This document shows positions 27,742-37,415 of a stretch of 64,000 nucleotides of DNA, piece by piece. Position 1 is the stretch's first letter; every line of letters begins with the position of its first letter. The stretch covers positions 123,960 through 187,959 of the forward strand of contig NZ_JANHDI010000012.1 of the NCBI RefSeq assembly GCF_024494595.1, given 5' to 3'. Both the position numbers and the translations under genes were made by a program. The notes under the pieces were generated by a model. The model was not told the origin of the DNA. It made no database searches and saw nothing but the letters and a program-made list of their open reading frames with translations. The stretch is from Halobellus rarus (lineage in GTDB: Archaea; Halobacteriota; Halobacteria; Halobacteriales; Haloferacaceae).

Positions 27742-28567
27742 AGAACCTCCGGATCCGGTGGATCACCAGGGCCCCGAGTGCGATGGCTCCGACTGCCAGC
27801 GCAGCCGAGTGCGACGTCTGGCCGGGGAGTGACGCGGCGAACCGTTCGACGGTCACCGGACCGCCGGCCGCCTGCCCCGATTCGGATCCGTCCACGGATC
27901 GGTCACCGTCGCGTTCGTCCGTGGGTGCTTCCGTTGCGCTGTCATCTCCGTTCGAACCGTCGTTCTCGATACTGGGGGCGTCGGTCCCGTCCGTGGCGTC
28001 CCCGTTGGAACCGTCGTCACCGGGGGCCTCCTCGTCGTTTCGGGAGTCGTCTTCGGACGAGCCGGGCTCGTCGGACGCGACGGTGATCGTCGGTCGGTCG
28101 ACGGAACCGACGGCGTAGGCCGCGCCGTTTTCGTCACCCAGAACGTCGACCGTCACGTCGAGGGCCGTCGTCCCCGGTTCGTCCGCGGCGACGAGGACCG
28201 TCGCGACGGTGACGCTGCCGGTATCGTCGGTGTCCGCGAGCGCCGCGCTCAGCGTGACGCCGTCCGGGCGCTCGTTGACGTTGCTGACTCCCGGATCACC
28301 GTGGATGGTCACGTCCTCGACGGACGCGACGTCCGGATTCGAGAGCGCGACCGTGGCGTTCAGTGCGCCGACGCCGCCGTCGGTGCTCTCGACGACGAGA
28401 GCGACCGTCGTCGTGTGACCCTGCTCGAGGCTGTCGGTCCCCGGCGATACCACGATGTTCGTGGTGTCTGCAGCGGCCGCGACGCCGACCGCTGTCCCGG
28501 CCAGCACGAGGAGCGCGAGCGCGCACGCCAGATACCGCGTGTGGCGTTGGGTGGTAGTCGCGGCCAT
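27740..28567 (-). CDS. Membrane-anchored cohesin-domain surface protein
   Basis: A 275-residue exported protein. It has a signal peptide (about 1-33), a cohesin-like beta-sandwich (about 35-165; TNIVVSPGTDSLEQGHTT, then GGVGALNATVALSNPDVASV, ending with the VATVLVAADEPGTTALDV strand pair), an acidic serine- and asparagine-rich linker (about 168-240) and a C-terminal transmembrane helix (about 250-270) ending RIRRF. This topology presents one cohesin on the cell surface. It sits directly downstream (6 nt) of a dockerin-bearing scaffold and likely anchors it; the interaction itself is inference. Confidence 0.8.
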   Translation of the reverse strand: MAATTTQRHTRYLACALALLVLAGTAVGVAAAADTTNIVVSPGTDSLEQGHTTTVALVVESTDGGVGALNATVALSNPDVASVEDVTIHGDPGVSNVNERPDGVTLSAALADTDDTGSVTVATVLVAADEPGTTALDVTVDVLGDENGAAYAVGSVDRPTITVASDEPGSSEDDSRNDEEAPGDDGSNGDATDGTDAPSIENDGSNGDDSATEAPTDERDGDRSVDGSESGQAAGGPVTVERFAASLPGQTSHSAALAVGAIALGALVIHRIRRF

Positions 28568-28573
28568 AGTCGT

Positions 28574-30292
28574 TCAGGCGACCTCCTCGTAGTAGAGCGC
28601 CTGCACGTCCAGGATGTCGAACTCGCCGTCGCCGTTGAAGTCGAAGGCATCGGGCGAGCTCTGGACGACCGCGCTGTTGCGCTCGGCGAACAGCAACTGG
28701 ACGTCGAGTTCGTTCACGACGCCGTCACCGTTGACGTCCTCGTAGACGCCGTCGTCGTCGAGGTCCTGGGCGGGTTGCTCGGAGCCCCCGACCACGAGTT
28801 CTGAGACGGTGAGCGTCGCGCCGTTCTCGGCCGTGACGTTGTAGGCCTGGCCGGCCTCGGTGCCGAGGCTAGACACGTCGAGGCCGATCTCTGCCTCGCC
28901 GTCTGCTGCACCCGAGACCGTCACGGTCGCGACGGTGACAGAGCCGTTCTGCTCGGTGTCGAGGAGCGCAACTTCGGCCGTCGCGGAGCTTCCGTCGGAG
29001 TCGATCTGGACGTCCGACAGCGCGCTCTCGTCGACCGAGACGTCCTCGATGGTGGCGGTCTCACCGTCGTCGACGGAGAGGGCGATGTCGTACGCGCCGA
29101 CGCCGCCGTCGGTGTTCTCGACCACCACGTCGAACGTCGTCGTACCGTTCACGGCGACGAGGTCCTCGCTGGGCGACAGCGAGACGGCGGTCGACAGGCC
29201 CGGTTCGGGCTCTGTCGCTTCGCTGACGGAGACGGTCTGCGTGACCATATCCATCCCGCCGTCATCGTCGGTGACAGTGAGGGTCACGGGGTAGTCACCC
29301 GGGGCGTCGAAGGCGTGAGTGACGGACTCCCCGGAGGCGGTCTCCCCGTCGGCGAAGTCCCACGCGTAGGACGTGATTGAGCCGTCGTCGGTGGAGCCGG
29401 ACGCGTCGAAGGTCACTGTCTCGCCGACTTCGGGCGCAGCCGGGTCCACGGTGAAGTCGGCGGACGGCGGTTGGTTCTCGGACGTCGGCTCGCTGACGGA
29501 GACGGTCTGCGTGGCCGTGTCGTTCGCGCCGTCGTCGTCGGTGACGGTGAGCGTCACGTCGTAGTCGTCGGCCGACGAGAACGTGTTCTCAGCCTGTTCG
29601 CCGGTGGCGTCTGTCGTCCCGTCACCGTCGAAGTCCCACTCGTAGGACTCGATCGAGCCGTCCGCGTCGTTCGAGTCCGACGCGTCGAAGATCACCGTCT
29701 CACCCGTCTCCGGGTCCGGCGGCGAGACGTCGAACTCGGCCGACGGGTTCTGATTCTCGGGCGGCTGCTCGGCTTCGACGGTCAGGGTGGCACTCCCGAC
29801 GCTGTCGAGCGTGTATCCCGCACCGTTCTCGTCGTAGACGACGAGATTGCCGGTCTGGCTGTTCTGGACGACGTCGATCGACGTCGAGCCCTCGGCGAGG
29901 GCTTCGACGGTCACCTCGACGATGGCGACCTCGCCGGTGTCGTCGCTGTTGGCGAAAGCGTACTTGACGTCCGCGGATTCGCCTCCGGCGGAGATTGCGT
30001 TGTCCGTGCTTCCAGGGCTGTTCAGCACGGAGACGTCGGTGATTTCCGCAACGTCGCTGTCGTCGAGTGCCACCGCGAGTTCGGCGGCGCCGACGCCGGC
30101 GTCGGCGGACGCGACCGCCACTTGAACGGTCGTCGTCTCGCCGGGCTCGATGGTGTCGTCGTCCGTGATCGATACTGTCAGGTCTGTCGTCGTTGCTGCG
30201 GTGGCGACGCCCGCGGTCGCCGGAAGGGCGACTAGCGCCGCTAAGAGCAGGCTCAGCACCTGCATCCGCGAGAGGTTCGTCAGTGAGTACAT
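28574..30292 (-). CDS. Secreted scaffold: cohesin-PKD-PKD-cohesin-dockerin
   Basis: A 572-residue exported protein without a membrane anchor. After a signal peptide (about 1-32) come a cohesin-like domain (about 35-165), two PKD domains (about 175-270 and 275-365, each with the YEWDFDGDG or YAWDFADGE core and VTLTVTDDDG), a second cohesin-like domain (about 375-500) and a type I dockerin (about 508-572) with two calcium loops, DVNGDGVVNELD and DFNGDGEFDILD. The dockerin could dock onto the membrane-anchored cohesin next door while its own cohesins recruit the dockerin of the giant upstream protein. Domains are clear by pattern; binding pairs are not proven. Confidence 0.85.
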   Translation of the reverse strand: MYSLTNLSRMQVLSLLLAALVALPATAGVATAATTTDLTVSITDDDTIEPGETTTVQVAVASADAGVGAAELAVALDDSDVAEITDVSVLNSPGSTDNAISAGGESADVKYAFANSDDTGEVAIVEVTVEALAEGSTSIDVVQNSQTGNLVVYDENGAGYTLDSVGSATLTVEAEQPPENQNPSAEFDVSPPDPETGETVIFDASDSNDADGSIESYEWDFDGDGTTDATGEQAENTFSSADDYDVTLTVTDDDGANDTATQTVSVSEPTSENQPPSADFTVDPAAPEVGETVTFDASGSTDDGSITSYAWDFADGETASGESVTHAFDAPGDYPVTLTVTDDDGGMDMVTQTVSVSEATEPEPGLSTAVSLSPSEDLVAVNGTTTFDVVVENTDGGVGAYDIALSVDDGETATIEDVSVDESALSDVQIDSDGSSATAEVALLDTEQNGSVTVATVTVSGAADGEAEIGLDVSSLGTEAGQAYNVTAENGATLTVSELVVGGSEQPAQDLDDDGVYEDVNGDGVVNELDVQLLFAERNSAVVQSSPDAFDFNGDGEFDILDVQALYYEEVA

Positions 30293-30424
30293 TCGTTTGT
30301 GTGGGTTTGTGTCTCGTTCGGGGTTCGTTCGTCGTGGTGTTCTCGTATCGTGTGGGGTGCCGATCCGACGAATCCGGACGACCTCTGGAGTGGCGCCAGG
30401 ACCGGCGAGTGAAGCAGGGACTGA

Positions 30425-33400
30425 TCAGGCCCCCGTGTCGTCGCTGTTGGCGAACAGTGCCTGGGCGTCGCCGACGTCCACGTCGCCGTCGCCGTTGACG
30501 TCGAACGCGGCAGTGTTGTTCTGGACGACGGGATCGTCGGTGTTGACGAACAGCGCTTGGGCGTCGCCGACGTCCACGTTGCCGTCGCCGTTGACGTCCT
30601 CGTAGACGCCGTCGCCGTCCGGATCAGTCGGCGCGTCGGTGAAGTTGCCGACCGGACCTGGGCCGTCGTCCGGTTCCTCGAGCGATTCGACCGTGATGGC
30701 GCTGAGCTTCGCGTTGTCGTTGGTCACCGCGAAGTCGACGTTCAGCGTGCCGTCGGTCACCTCGACGGTGTAGGTCTTGTCGGTAGCCGTCAGCGGGCCG
30801 ACCTCGGAGTAGATGTCGTAGTCCGTGAGGACCTCCTGGTCCTCGACGGTCACGCTGAACAGTCGGTCGTTCTCCTGGGTACCGTCGCTCGGTCCGTCGG
30901 AGTCCGGCGCGTCGCTCGACGCGACGCCCTGGTAGATCTCCGCGAACTGGAGCGTCACCTCGTAGGTGCCGTTCTCGACGGCGGCGGAGACGTTCGGCGC
31001 GGCGTTCTGCGCATCGCCGCCGTACAGTTCGGTCCGGTAGAGCGCGTCGTCGTCGGTGTTCTCGATCTCGGTGGTGTCGGTCAGTCCACCGATGTTCTGC
31101 GGACCGGACTGCGTGCCACCGGTGAAGACGTCCGTCGCCGACGAGGCCTGATACGTCGTGCCGTCGGCGGCGGTGAACTCCGGCCCGCCGGCGTTAGCCG
31201 CGAACACGACTTGGCCGTCCTGGTCGGGTTCGTCGACGTACACCGCGAACTCCTCGCTGGCGGTCGCGCTGCCGTCGTCGGCGGTGACGGTCACCGTGTA
31301 GGTGCCGACCGTGTCGGCACCGGGCGCGATCGTCAGCGTGTCGGTGGCGTCGTCGACCGTGACGAAGTCGGGGCCGCTCACCGACAGCGTCGGGTCGTCG
31401 CCGTCGGCGTCGGAGGCGGGCACGTCGATCGTGACCGACTCGCCCTCGGTGACACCCTGGTCGGTGATGCTTCCGACCGTCGGCGGGTCGTTGGTCTCGT
31501 CCGGATCGAGCTCCAGGACGACCACGTTCGAGGTGAGTCCGGTCTCGCCCTCGCTGTCCTCGGCAGCGGCGATGAAGTAGTTCAGGCCGCCCTCCTCCGA
31601 GGAATCGGTCAGCGTGACGGGGATCTCGACCGTCCCGCCCTGGCCGACGGTGGCGGTGTACTCCTCGACTTGGAGCGCCGTGTTCGCCTCGTACGCCTCG
31701 ACGTCGTAGCCGGGCGTCCCGTCGTACGTCGGGACCCCGTCGAGGTTCAGTTCGCCCTCGAGGCGGAGCAGCGTCACCGTCTCACCGGGCTGGCCGTCGA
31801 CCGTGATGTTCTGGTCGGCGTCGGCCACCGTCGCAGCCGTGTGGGCCGGCGAGAGGGTCGTGTCGCTCGTGGCGACGCCCTCGGCGCCGATGGTCGGCGC
31901 GGGTGCCACAGTCGTGTCGGCGACCGCCTGCGAGCCGGCGACGCTCCCGTCGCTGAACAGGCTCGTCTCGGCGGTCGATCCGTCGGCGAAGTCCACGGTC
32001 ACCGTCGATCCGGAGAGCTCCAGCCCGGAGATCGGACCGGCCTCCCCGCTCTGGACGGTCGACCCGCCCTTGATGCTGGTCGGGTCGTTGTCCATCTCGA
32101 AGGTGATCGACTCGCCCGGTTGGAACGAGCCGAATTCGACGACGAGCGTGTCGTAGCCGTCGGAGCCGTTCACGCCGTTGTGCGGGTCTGTGACGGTCGC
32201 GTCGACAGTGCCGCTGGTGGCGTTGTCGTTGAGCACGAAGCCTTTCGCGCCCTGGTCGCCGGCCGTGCCGTCCGGATCGAAGACGACGTCCGGCAGGACG
32301 GCCGAGCTGAGGTTCAGCGTGACCGTCTCGATCGGCGCGTCGCCCGTGTTCGCGATCTCGAAGGACTCGGCGTCCCACGTCGTCGCGTCGATGTTACTCT
32401 CGCCGTCGTCGATCTCGACGGTCGCCTCCGGGTTCGTCGGCTCGTCGGAGTCGTCGACCTCGACGACCTCGATGGCGGAGATCTTCGCGTTGTCGGCGCT
32501 GGCGCTGAGGTCGACGTTCAGCGTGCCGTCAGTCACCTCGACGGTGTAGGTCTTATCGTCGGCCGTCAGCGTGCCGACCTCCGAGTAGATGTCGTAGTCC
32601 GTGAGGACTTCCTGGCCTTCGATGGAGGCGCTGAACACCCGGTCGCCCTCATCGGCGCCGTCCGAGTTGCTACTGACTCCGTGGTAGATCTCCGCGAACT
32701 GGAGCGTCACCTCGTAGGTGCCGTTGTCTACCGGGACGTCGTAGCCGAAGTTCCCGCCGTCCGATCCGCCGTACCGCTCGGTCGTGTAGAGCGGATCGTC
32801 GTCGGTACCGTTGATCGTTATGTCCGAGGGGATGCCGGCCTCGCCCGCGGCGGTCGTATCGCCGCCGTCGAAGTTCGTGTCTGCTTGGTAGACCGTACCG
32901 TCGCTGGCGGTGTACTCGTCGCCGCCAGCGTTGACGGCGAAGACGAGTTCGCCGGTCGTCTGGTCCGCGTCTTCCACGGTGACGTTCACCGTGTCGGTGT
33001 CGGACGCTCCCTCGGTGTCGCTCACCGTCACCTCGAACGTGAGCGTCGTGTCACCGTCGACATCCGGCGCGGTGAACGACGGCTGCGCGTCGTCCTGTGC
33101 GCTCAGCTGGACCGACGGACCGCCGGTCTGCGTCCACGAGTAGCCGAGTTGATCGTCGTCCGGGTCGGTGGACGCCGAGGCATCCAGCTGGACTGTCGAA
33201 CCCTCGTCGACGGTCTGGTCGCTCCCGGCGTCGGCGCTCGGCGCGGCGTTCGCACCGATCTCCGTGACCGTCAGTCGGTCCCAGGAGGCCGAGAACGTCT
33301 CGTCGGCCTGGTTGGCCGTGCTGATGAGGCCGACAGCCATACCGCGGGTGTCGTTTGCGTACCAGCTCTCGGGCATCGAGTACGTCTCGTCGAAGTACAC

Positions 33401-36400
33401 TCGCTCACCGTCGTCGATGGCGTAGCTCGCCACGACGGTGTCGTTCGAGGGGTACACGTCGAGGTAGAGGTCGATGGTCTGGCCGCTGCCGACCACGTCG
33501 CCCTCGGAGAGCTTCGCGGATTCGGCGGTTCCGTCAACCTCCTTGACGAACTCGACGCCACCGTTTGGATTTCCGTTGGCGTCCTGCGCGGATGCGACCA
33601 GCTTGAGGTAGTTGTCCTGGTCTCCGGGGCCGATCTGCATACCCGCGGACTGGTAGTTCTCGGGCGTCATATCGTCCGAGAACGGCGATTCGACCGTCGT
33701 CTGAACGGTGAACGGCGCGTCCCCGGTGGCGTTCACGCCGTACTGGAACGCGTACGACTGCGTGTTCAGATCCTCGTAAGCGTCGCCGAACGGCACCTCG
33801 TCGACCGAGATGCGTTCGGTCGCGCCGCCCGCGCGGACCTGGGAGGCGTTGTACAGGTCGGCGTAGTCAGTGCCGTTCGTCATCAGGCCGGTGAACCCGA
33901 GGCCGAACAGCGACTGCGGATGCTGGCCGGCGACGAACTGCCGGTCGACGGGCAAGTCGTTGTCGAGGCCGTTCTGCGGGTCGATCGCGAACGGGTCCTC
34001 GCCGTCGGTGAGGCCGTCGTTGTCGTCGTCGGTATCGAGCGAATCCGGAATTCCGTCCTGGTCCCAGTCGTCGGGCTGGGAGGCCGCAGAACAGGGATCG
34101 GTCCCCACCGCGTTCTCGTCGGCGTTCGTGTAGCCGTCGCCGTCGGCGTCACCGTCCGGGTCGTAGTCGGGCGAACTCGGATCGTCCGCCGTACACGTCT
34201 CGCCGGTCGATCCGTCGTAGTCGTTCGGCTCGAACACCGTGACGTCGTTGCTACCGTAGGTCGCCGCCCAGACGGTGCCCGGGAACGGTCCCGCGTCGCC
34301 CTGTGCGTGGACGTCGAGCGGGTTGCTGCCGATGTTCTCGAAGATGGGTTCGGAGGAGGTCGCCTCCGTCCCGTCCGCGTTCAGTTCGACGCGCTCCACG
34401 TCGCCGGAATTCCACATCGCCAGCAGGAGGTCGCCCTCCATCGCGCCGCCGAAGTTCGACGCGGTGTAGACGTCCATCCCCTGCGGCGTGGCCCCGTACG
34501 TCTCGAGCGCCTCGCTCGGGCTCGAACCGTTCGTCGGGGCGATGAAGTCGCAGTTGATCGGATCGTGGAGGCCGTCCTCGACCGCGTCACCGAAGTCGCT
34601 GTCGGGGTTTCCGCGCGTCGGGTTCGGGTGACCTCCGTAGTAGTCCTCGCCCTCGATGTGGTACACACCGGGTGCGGAGAACTCGTCTTGCTCGTTCTGC
34701 TCGTTGGTACACACGCCCTGCGGACCCTCGTTGACGACGATGCCACCCCAGCCGGGGTTGGCGCTGTTGTCCGTCGCGTACAGCTCGCCGTCCTCGTCGA
34801 GGGCGATGTCGTACGCGTTACGGAAGCCCGGCGAGTACACGTCGACCGGACTGCTCGACGTCCAGTTCGCCATGTTCTCCCCGTCCATCCCACCGAAGGG
34901 ACCGTCCGTCGGCGTCGACTCCGGGGACCGCGTCGGCAGGTCGTACAGGTACGACGCATCCGTGTTGGCGGCGTCCTTCTCCGTCATCCCCTCGATCTGG
35001 TCGAGATCGACCGAGAGGATCGCGGCCGAGAGCGCGTACTCCGGCGTCAGCGCGAAGTTGTCCGAGGGCGCACCCTTGTTGGTGTGACCGCCCTGTGCGA
35101 CGTAGAGGACGTTCTCCTCGGCGTCGTACTGGACGCCGTTCGTCGCGTGGTTCTCCTCGGAGCGGGGCAGCCCGCGCACGAGCATATCGTGGTCCCAGCC
35201 GGAGTCGGTCTGAGTGAGCCGCGAAATCACGCCCGAGTTGGTGTCCAGTCCGCTGTCGGTGTGACCGCCCCCGGCCCCGATGCGCGGATCGCTGGAGGTG
35301 ACGTAGATGACCGGCGTCGATTCGGTCCCTTCGACCGTCAGACCGGTCACCTGTCGGTTGTCGACGCCGGAGTTGTACGACCCGTCGTCGTCGTGGTTCG
35401 GGATGTCTTGAACGGCGGTGATGACCTCGGTGTCGACGACCTCGTAGTCGTTCTCGCCGTTCCGGGCGATCTCGAACGCCTTGATCTCCCCGTTCTGCTG
35501 GGAGACGTACAACCGGCCGTCCGGTCCGAAGTCGAGCGACGTCGGGTTGCCGAGGTCGACATCCAGCCCGCTGACGCCGAACCCGACGGGGACGTCACTC
35601 ACCCCCTCGCCAGAGAGGTCGACCGTCACCGGGGAATTGCTCCCGTTGTGAGCGATTTCGAGCGTCGCCGCCTTCGGCTGGGCGTCCGACGGTGAGAACG
35701 TCACTGGGACATCCGCGGACTCGCCGGGAGCCAGCGTCGTCTGAGAGACCGACCCCGCCGAGAACTCGCCCGCGTCCGTGCCCGCTATCGAGACTCCCGA
35801 GATATCGATGTCCGGATCGCCGCTCTCGCCGAGGTTCGTCAGCGTCACGGATTCGGTCTCGCTGTTGCCGGTGACGACCGTGCCGAAGTCGACCTCGCTC
35901 GGCCCGCCGAGCGTGTCCGGCTGCGGTGCAGCCGAGACGATCTCGATGGCGTTGAGCTGCGGGTTCTCCGTCACGTGATCGAAGTCGACGTCGATCGTCC
36001 CGTCGCTGACGACGGTGAACGACTCCATTCCGGCGGTCTGGTCGCCGTACTCTGCGATCGGGTCGAAGTTCTCGACGGTCTGGTCCTCGACGCTGACGTC
36101 GAAGACGCGGTCGCCGGGGTTGCTAGTCTCGGAGTACCCGTCGTAGAAGTACAGCCGGACCTCGACCTGTTGACCCGACTGGACGTCGAACTCGTAGTTC
36201 ATCTCGCCGTCCGAGGGCGGATCGTACCGTTCGTTCGTCCAGACCCCCGACGGCACGTATCCCGGCACCGACTCGTCGATCGAGTCAGGTGCCGGGTTGC
36301 TCGCGGTCTGGCTGTCGCCGGCCACGACATACTGTGCGTCGTCGGTCCAGTCCGGACCGCCGTCGGTGGCTGTCACCGCCCCGCCCGCGTTCACGCGGTA

Positions 36401-36550
36401 GATGGCGTCGCCGCCGTCGACCTGCGCAGCTGTCGGCGCCGCCTCGTGTGTGGGTGCGATGGACGCGCCGGCGACGCCGGCCATCGGCGACGTGATCATA
36501 AAGACCGCCGCAAGGACGGCTAACAGCCGTATTCGTTTTTTGCTTGTCAT
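30425..36550 (-). CDS. Giant secreted malectin / beta-propeller / dockerin protein
   Basis: A 2041-residue exported protein. Order by residue: signal peptide (1-30), malectin-like (about 45-210), HYDIN/choice-of-anchor-D-like (about 215-330), a glucose/sorbosone-dehydrogenase-like beta-propeller (about 330-780, LDFGPDGRLYVSQQNGEIKA), calcium-rich thrombospondin-type-3-like repeats (about 790-880), a laminin-G- or DUF1349-like region (about 885-1110), an Ig/PKD-like domain (about 1110-1200), a second malectin (about 1200-1365), two more beta domains, a third malectin (about 1778-1960) and a C-terminal dockerin (about 1980-2041) with two loops, both DVNGDGxVDVGDAQALF. It has no membrane anchor, consistent with tethering through the dockerin. 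Malectin domains suggest glycan binding; an enzymatic role of the propeller is unproven. Confidence 0.85.
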   Translation of the reverse strand: MTSKKRIRLLAVLAAVFMITSPMAGVAGASIAPTHEAAPTAAQVDGGDAIYRVNAGGAVTATDGGPDWTDDAQYVVAGDSQTASNPAPDSIDESVPGYVPSGVWTNERYDPPSDGEMNYEFDVQSGQQVEVRLYFYDGYSETSNPGDRVFDVSVEDQTVENFDPIAEYGDQTAGMESFTVVSDGTIDVDFDHVTENPQLNAIEIVSAAPQPDTLGGPSEVDFGTVVTGNSETESVTLTNLGESGDPDIDISGVSIAGTDAGEFSAGSVSQTTLAPGESADVPVTFSPSDAQPKAATLEIAHNGSNSPVTVDLSGEGVSDVPVGFGVSGLDVDLGNPTSLDFGPDGRLYVSQQNGEIKAFEIARNGENDYEVVDTEVITAVQDIPNHDDDGSYNSGVDNRQVTGLTVEGTESTPVIYVTSSDPRIGAGGGHTDSGLDTNSGVISRLTQTDSGWDHDMLVRGLPRSEENHATNGVQYDAEENVLYVAQGGHTNKGAPSDNFALTPEYALSAAILSVDLDQIEGMTEKDAANTDASYLYDLPTRSPESTPTDGPFGGMDGENMANWTSSSPVDVYSPGFRNAYDIALDEDGELYATDNSANPGWGGIVVNEGPQGVCTNEQNEQDEFSAPGVYHIEGEDYYGGHPNPTRGNPDSDFGDAVEDGLHDPINCDFIAPTNGSSPSEALETYGATPQGMDVYTASNFGGAMEGDLLLAMWNSGDVERVELNADGTEATSSEPIFENIGSNPLDVHAQGDAGPFPGTVWAATYGSNDVTVFEPNDYDGSTGETCTADDPSSPDYDPDGDADGDGYTNADENAVGTDPCSAASQPDDWDQDGIPDSLDTDDDNDGLTDGEDPFAIDPQNGLDNDLPVDRQFVAGQHPQSLFGLGFTGLMTNGTDYADLYNASQVRAGGATERISVDEVPFGDAYEDLNTQSYAFQYGVNATGDAPFTVQTTVESPFSDDMTPENYQSAGMQIGPGDQDNYLKLVASAQDANGNPNGGVEFVKEVDGTAESAKLSEGDVVGSGQTIDLYLDVYPSNDTVVASYAIDDGERVYFDETYSMPESWYANDTRGMAVGLISTANQADETFSASWDRLTVTEIGANAAPSADAGSDQTVDEGSTVQLDASASTDPDDDQLGYSWTQTGGPSVQLSAQDDAQPSFTAPDVDGDTTLTFEVTVSDTEGASDTDTVNVTVEDADQTTGELVFAVNAGGDEYTASDGTVYQADTNFDGGDTTAAGEAGIPSDITINGTDDDPLYTTERYGGSDGGNFGYDVPVDNGTYEVTLQFAEIYHGVSSNSDGADEGDRVFSASIEGQEVLTDYDIYSEVGTLTADDKTYTVEVTDGTLNVDLSASADNAKISAIEVVEVDDSDEPTNPEATVEIDDGESNIDATTWDAESFEIANTGDAPIETVTLNLSSAVLPDVVFDPDGTAGDQGAKGFVLNDNATSGTVDATVTDPHNGVNGSDGYDTLVVEFGSFQPGESITFEMDNDPTSIKGGSTVQSGEAGPISGLELSGSTVTVDFADGSTAETSLFSDGSVAGSQAVADTTVAPAPTIGAEGVATSDTTLSPAHTAATVADADQNITVDGQPGETVTLLRLEGELNLDGVPTYDGTPGYDVEAYEANTALQVEEYTATVGQGGTVEIPVTLTDSSEEGGLNYFIAAAEDSEGETGLTSNVVVLELDPDETNDPPTVGSITDQGVTEGESVTIDVPASDADGDDPTLSVSGPDFVTVDDATDTLTIAPGADTVGTYTVTVTADDGSATASEEFAVYVDEPDQDGQVVFAANAGGPEFTAADGTTYQASSATDVFTGGTQSGPQNIGGLTDTTEIENTDDDALYRTELYGGDAQNAAPNVSAAVENGTYEVTLQFAEIYQGVASSDAPDSDGPSDGTQENDRLFSVTVEDQEVLTDYDIYSEVGPLTATDKTYTVEVTDGTLNVDFAVTNDNAKLSAITVESLEEPDDGPGPVGNFTDAPTDPDGDGVYEDVNGDGNVDVGDAQALFVNTDDPVVQNNTAAFDVNGDGDVDVGDAQALFANSDDTGA

Positions 36551-36722
36551 ATCGATACTCTGTCGGAAGGGCGTCTGTCTGAGTCGTACATACGTGTCTC
36601 CCCGGATGCAGGTACGGTCGGCCGGGGCTGACTGTACGTAGACCGATATGTACCGTGAGTATTAGCTCGATACTGCGAGAACGACGTCTGATTGAAGCCG
36701 GTATACGCCGTATAACGGCGCG

Positions 36723-37262
36723 TCAGATCCGAGAGAGGATCCGGGTATCGGCAGGCAGAGAAAAACAGACGAGGGTCACGAACAGCGTCGCGACAGTCGC
36801 TGCCACGACGCCCGAGAGGTTAGATCCGGGGAAGAGCGCGACGGCGGCCGTCGTACAGAGCCCGGTCGAAAGGGCCACCTGCCAGAGGGGCCACGACCGC
36901 GAGGCGTCGTTTTGGCGGAGGTGGGATTCGAGCACATCCGCGCGGTCCGCGAGTCGGATTCCGACCCACTCGCGCTCCGCAGTGACGAACTCGGCATCGG
37001 CGAGTTTCGGGAGGTGGTTCTGGTGGAGCGCGGTGTAGACGCTCTTGCGCTGACGGTGGGTGATGGCGGACGGGTCAACGTCTTGTTCGCGGGCGGCGAC
37101 CTGCGTCGAGAGCGTGCCGATATCCAGTGGTTCATCCGCCTCCCGAAGCACGGAAACGACGAGACGGCGACGCCGGTTGCTCAATGCGGAGAATACCACG
37201 TCCTCTCGAGTGGAGTGGTCACCATCCTCCGGAACGGTATCACTGAGGTTTCCGGTAGCCAT
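36723..37262 (-). CDS. Winged-helix regulator with C-terminal membrane helices (DUF7344-like)
   Basis: A 179-residue protein. The N-terminal half is a winged-helix domain of the type frequent in haloarchaeal regulators (VVFSALSNRRRRLVVSVLRE, then HRQRKSVYTALHQNHLPKL), and the C-terminal part has two hydrophobic helices (about 125-145 and 148-167), so it is likely attached to the membrane. ATG at 37262 gives MATGNLSDTVPEDGDH; an in-frame ATG at 37304 is an alternative. It lies just upstream of, and on the same strand as, the giant dockerin gene (172-nt gap) and is a candidate regulator of that cluster. Confidence 0.75.
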   Translation of the reverse strand: MATGNLSDTVPEDGDHSTREDVVFSALSNRRRRLVVSVLREADEPLDIGTLSTQVAAREQDVDPSAITHRQRKSVYTALHQNHLPKLADAEFVTAEREWVGIRLADRADVLESHLRQNDASRSWPLWQVALSTGLCTTAAVALFPGSNLSGVVAATVATLFVTLVCFSLPADTRILSRI

Positions 37263-37415
37263 TCTGGAAAAATAACACAGGCTTTTCGGCATTGTAATTG
37301 TCATTCTAAATGAAAAAGGAGGAGACTAATATGTCACGGATACTGATATGACGTCTGCGATCAGATACGCTGAGCCGATAACCTCTTTCGATCCACCGGC
37401 GTACTTCGTCCCAAG

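Noticed and set aside
30557..35695. Very long plus-strand open frame antisense to the giant dockerin protein
   Set aside because: It is the mirror of a GC-rich coding strand, has arginine- and valine-heavy translation without domains, and lies fully opposite a protein with clear signal peptide and domains.
30425..36550. Giant dockerin protein as a glycoside hydrolase
   Set aside because: No hydrolase catalytic motif was recognised; the only enzyme-like part is a beta-propeller resembling sugar dehydrogenases.
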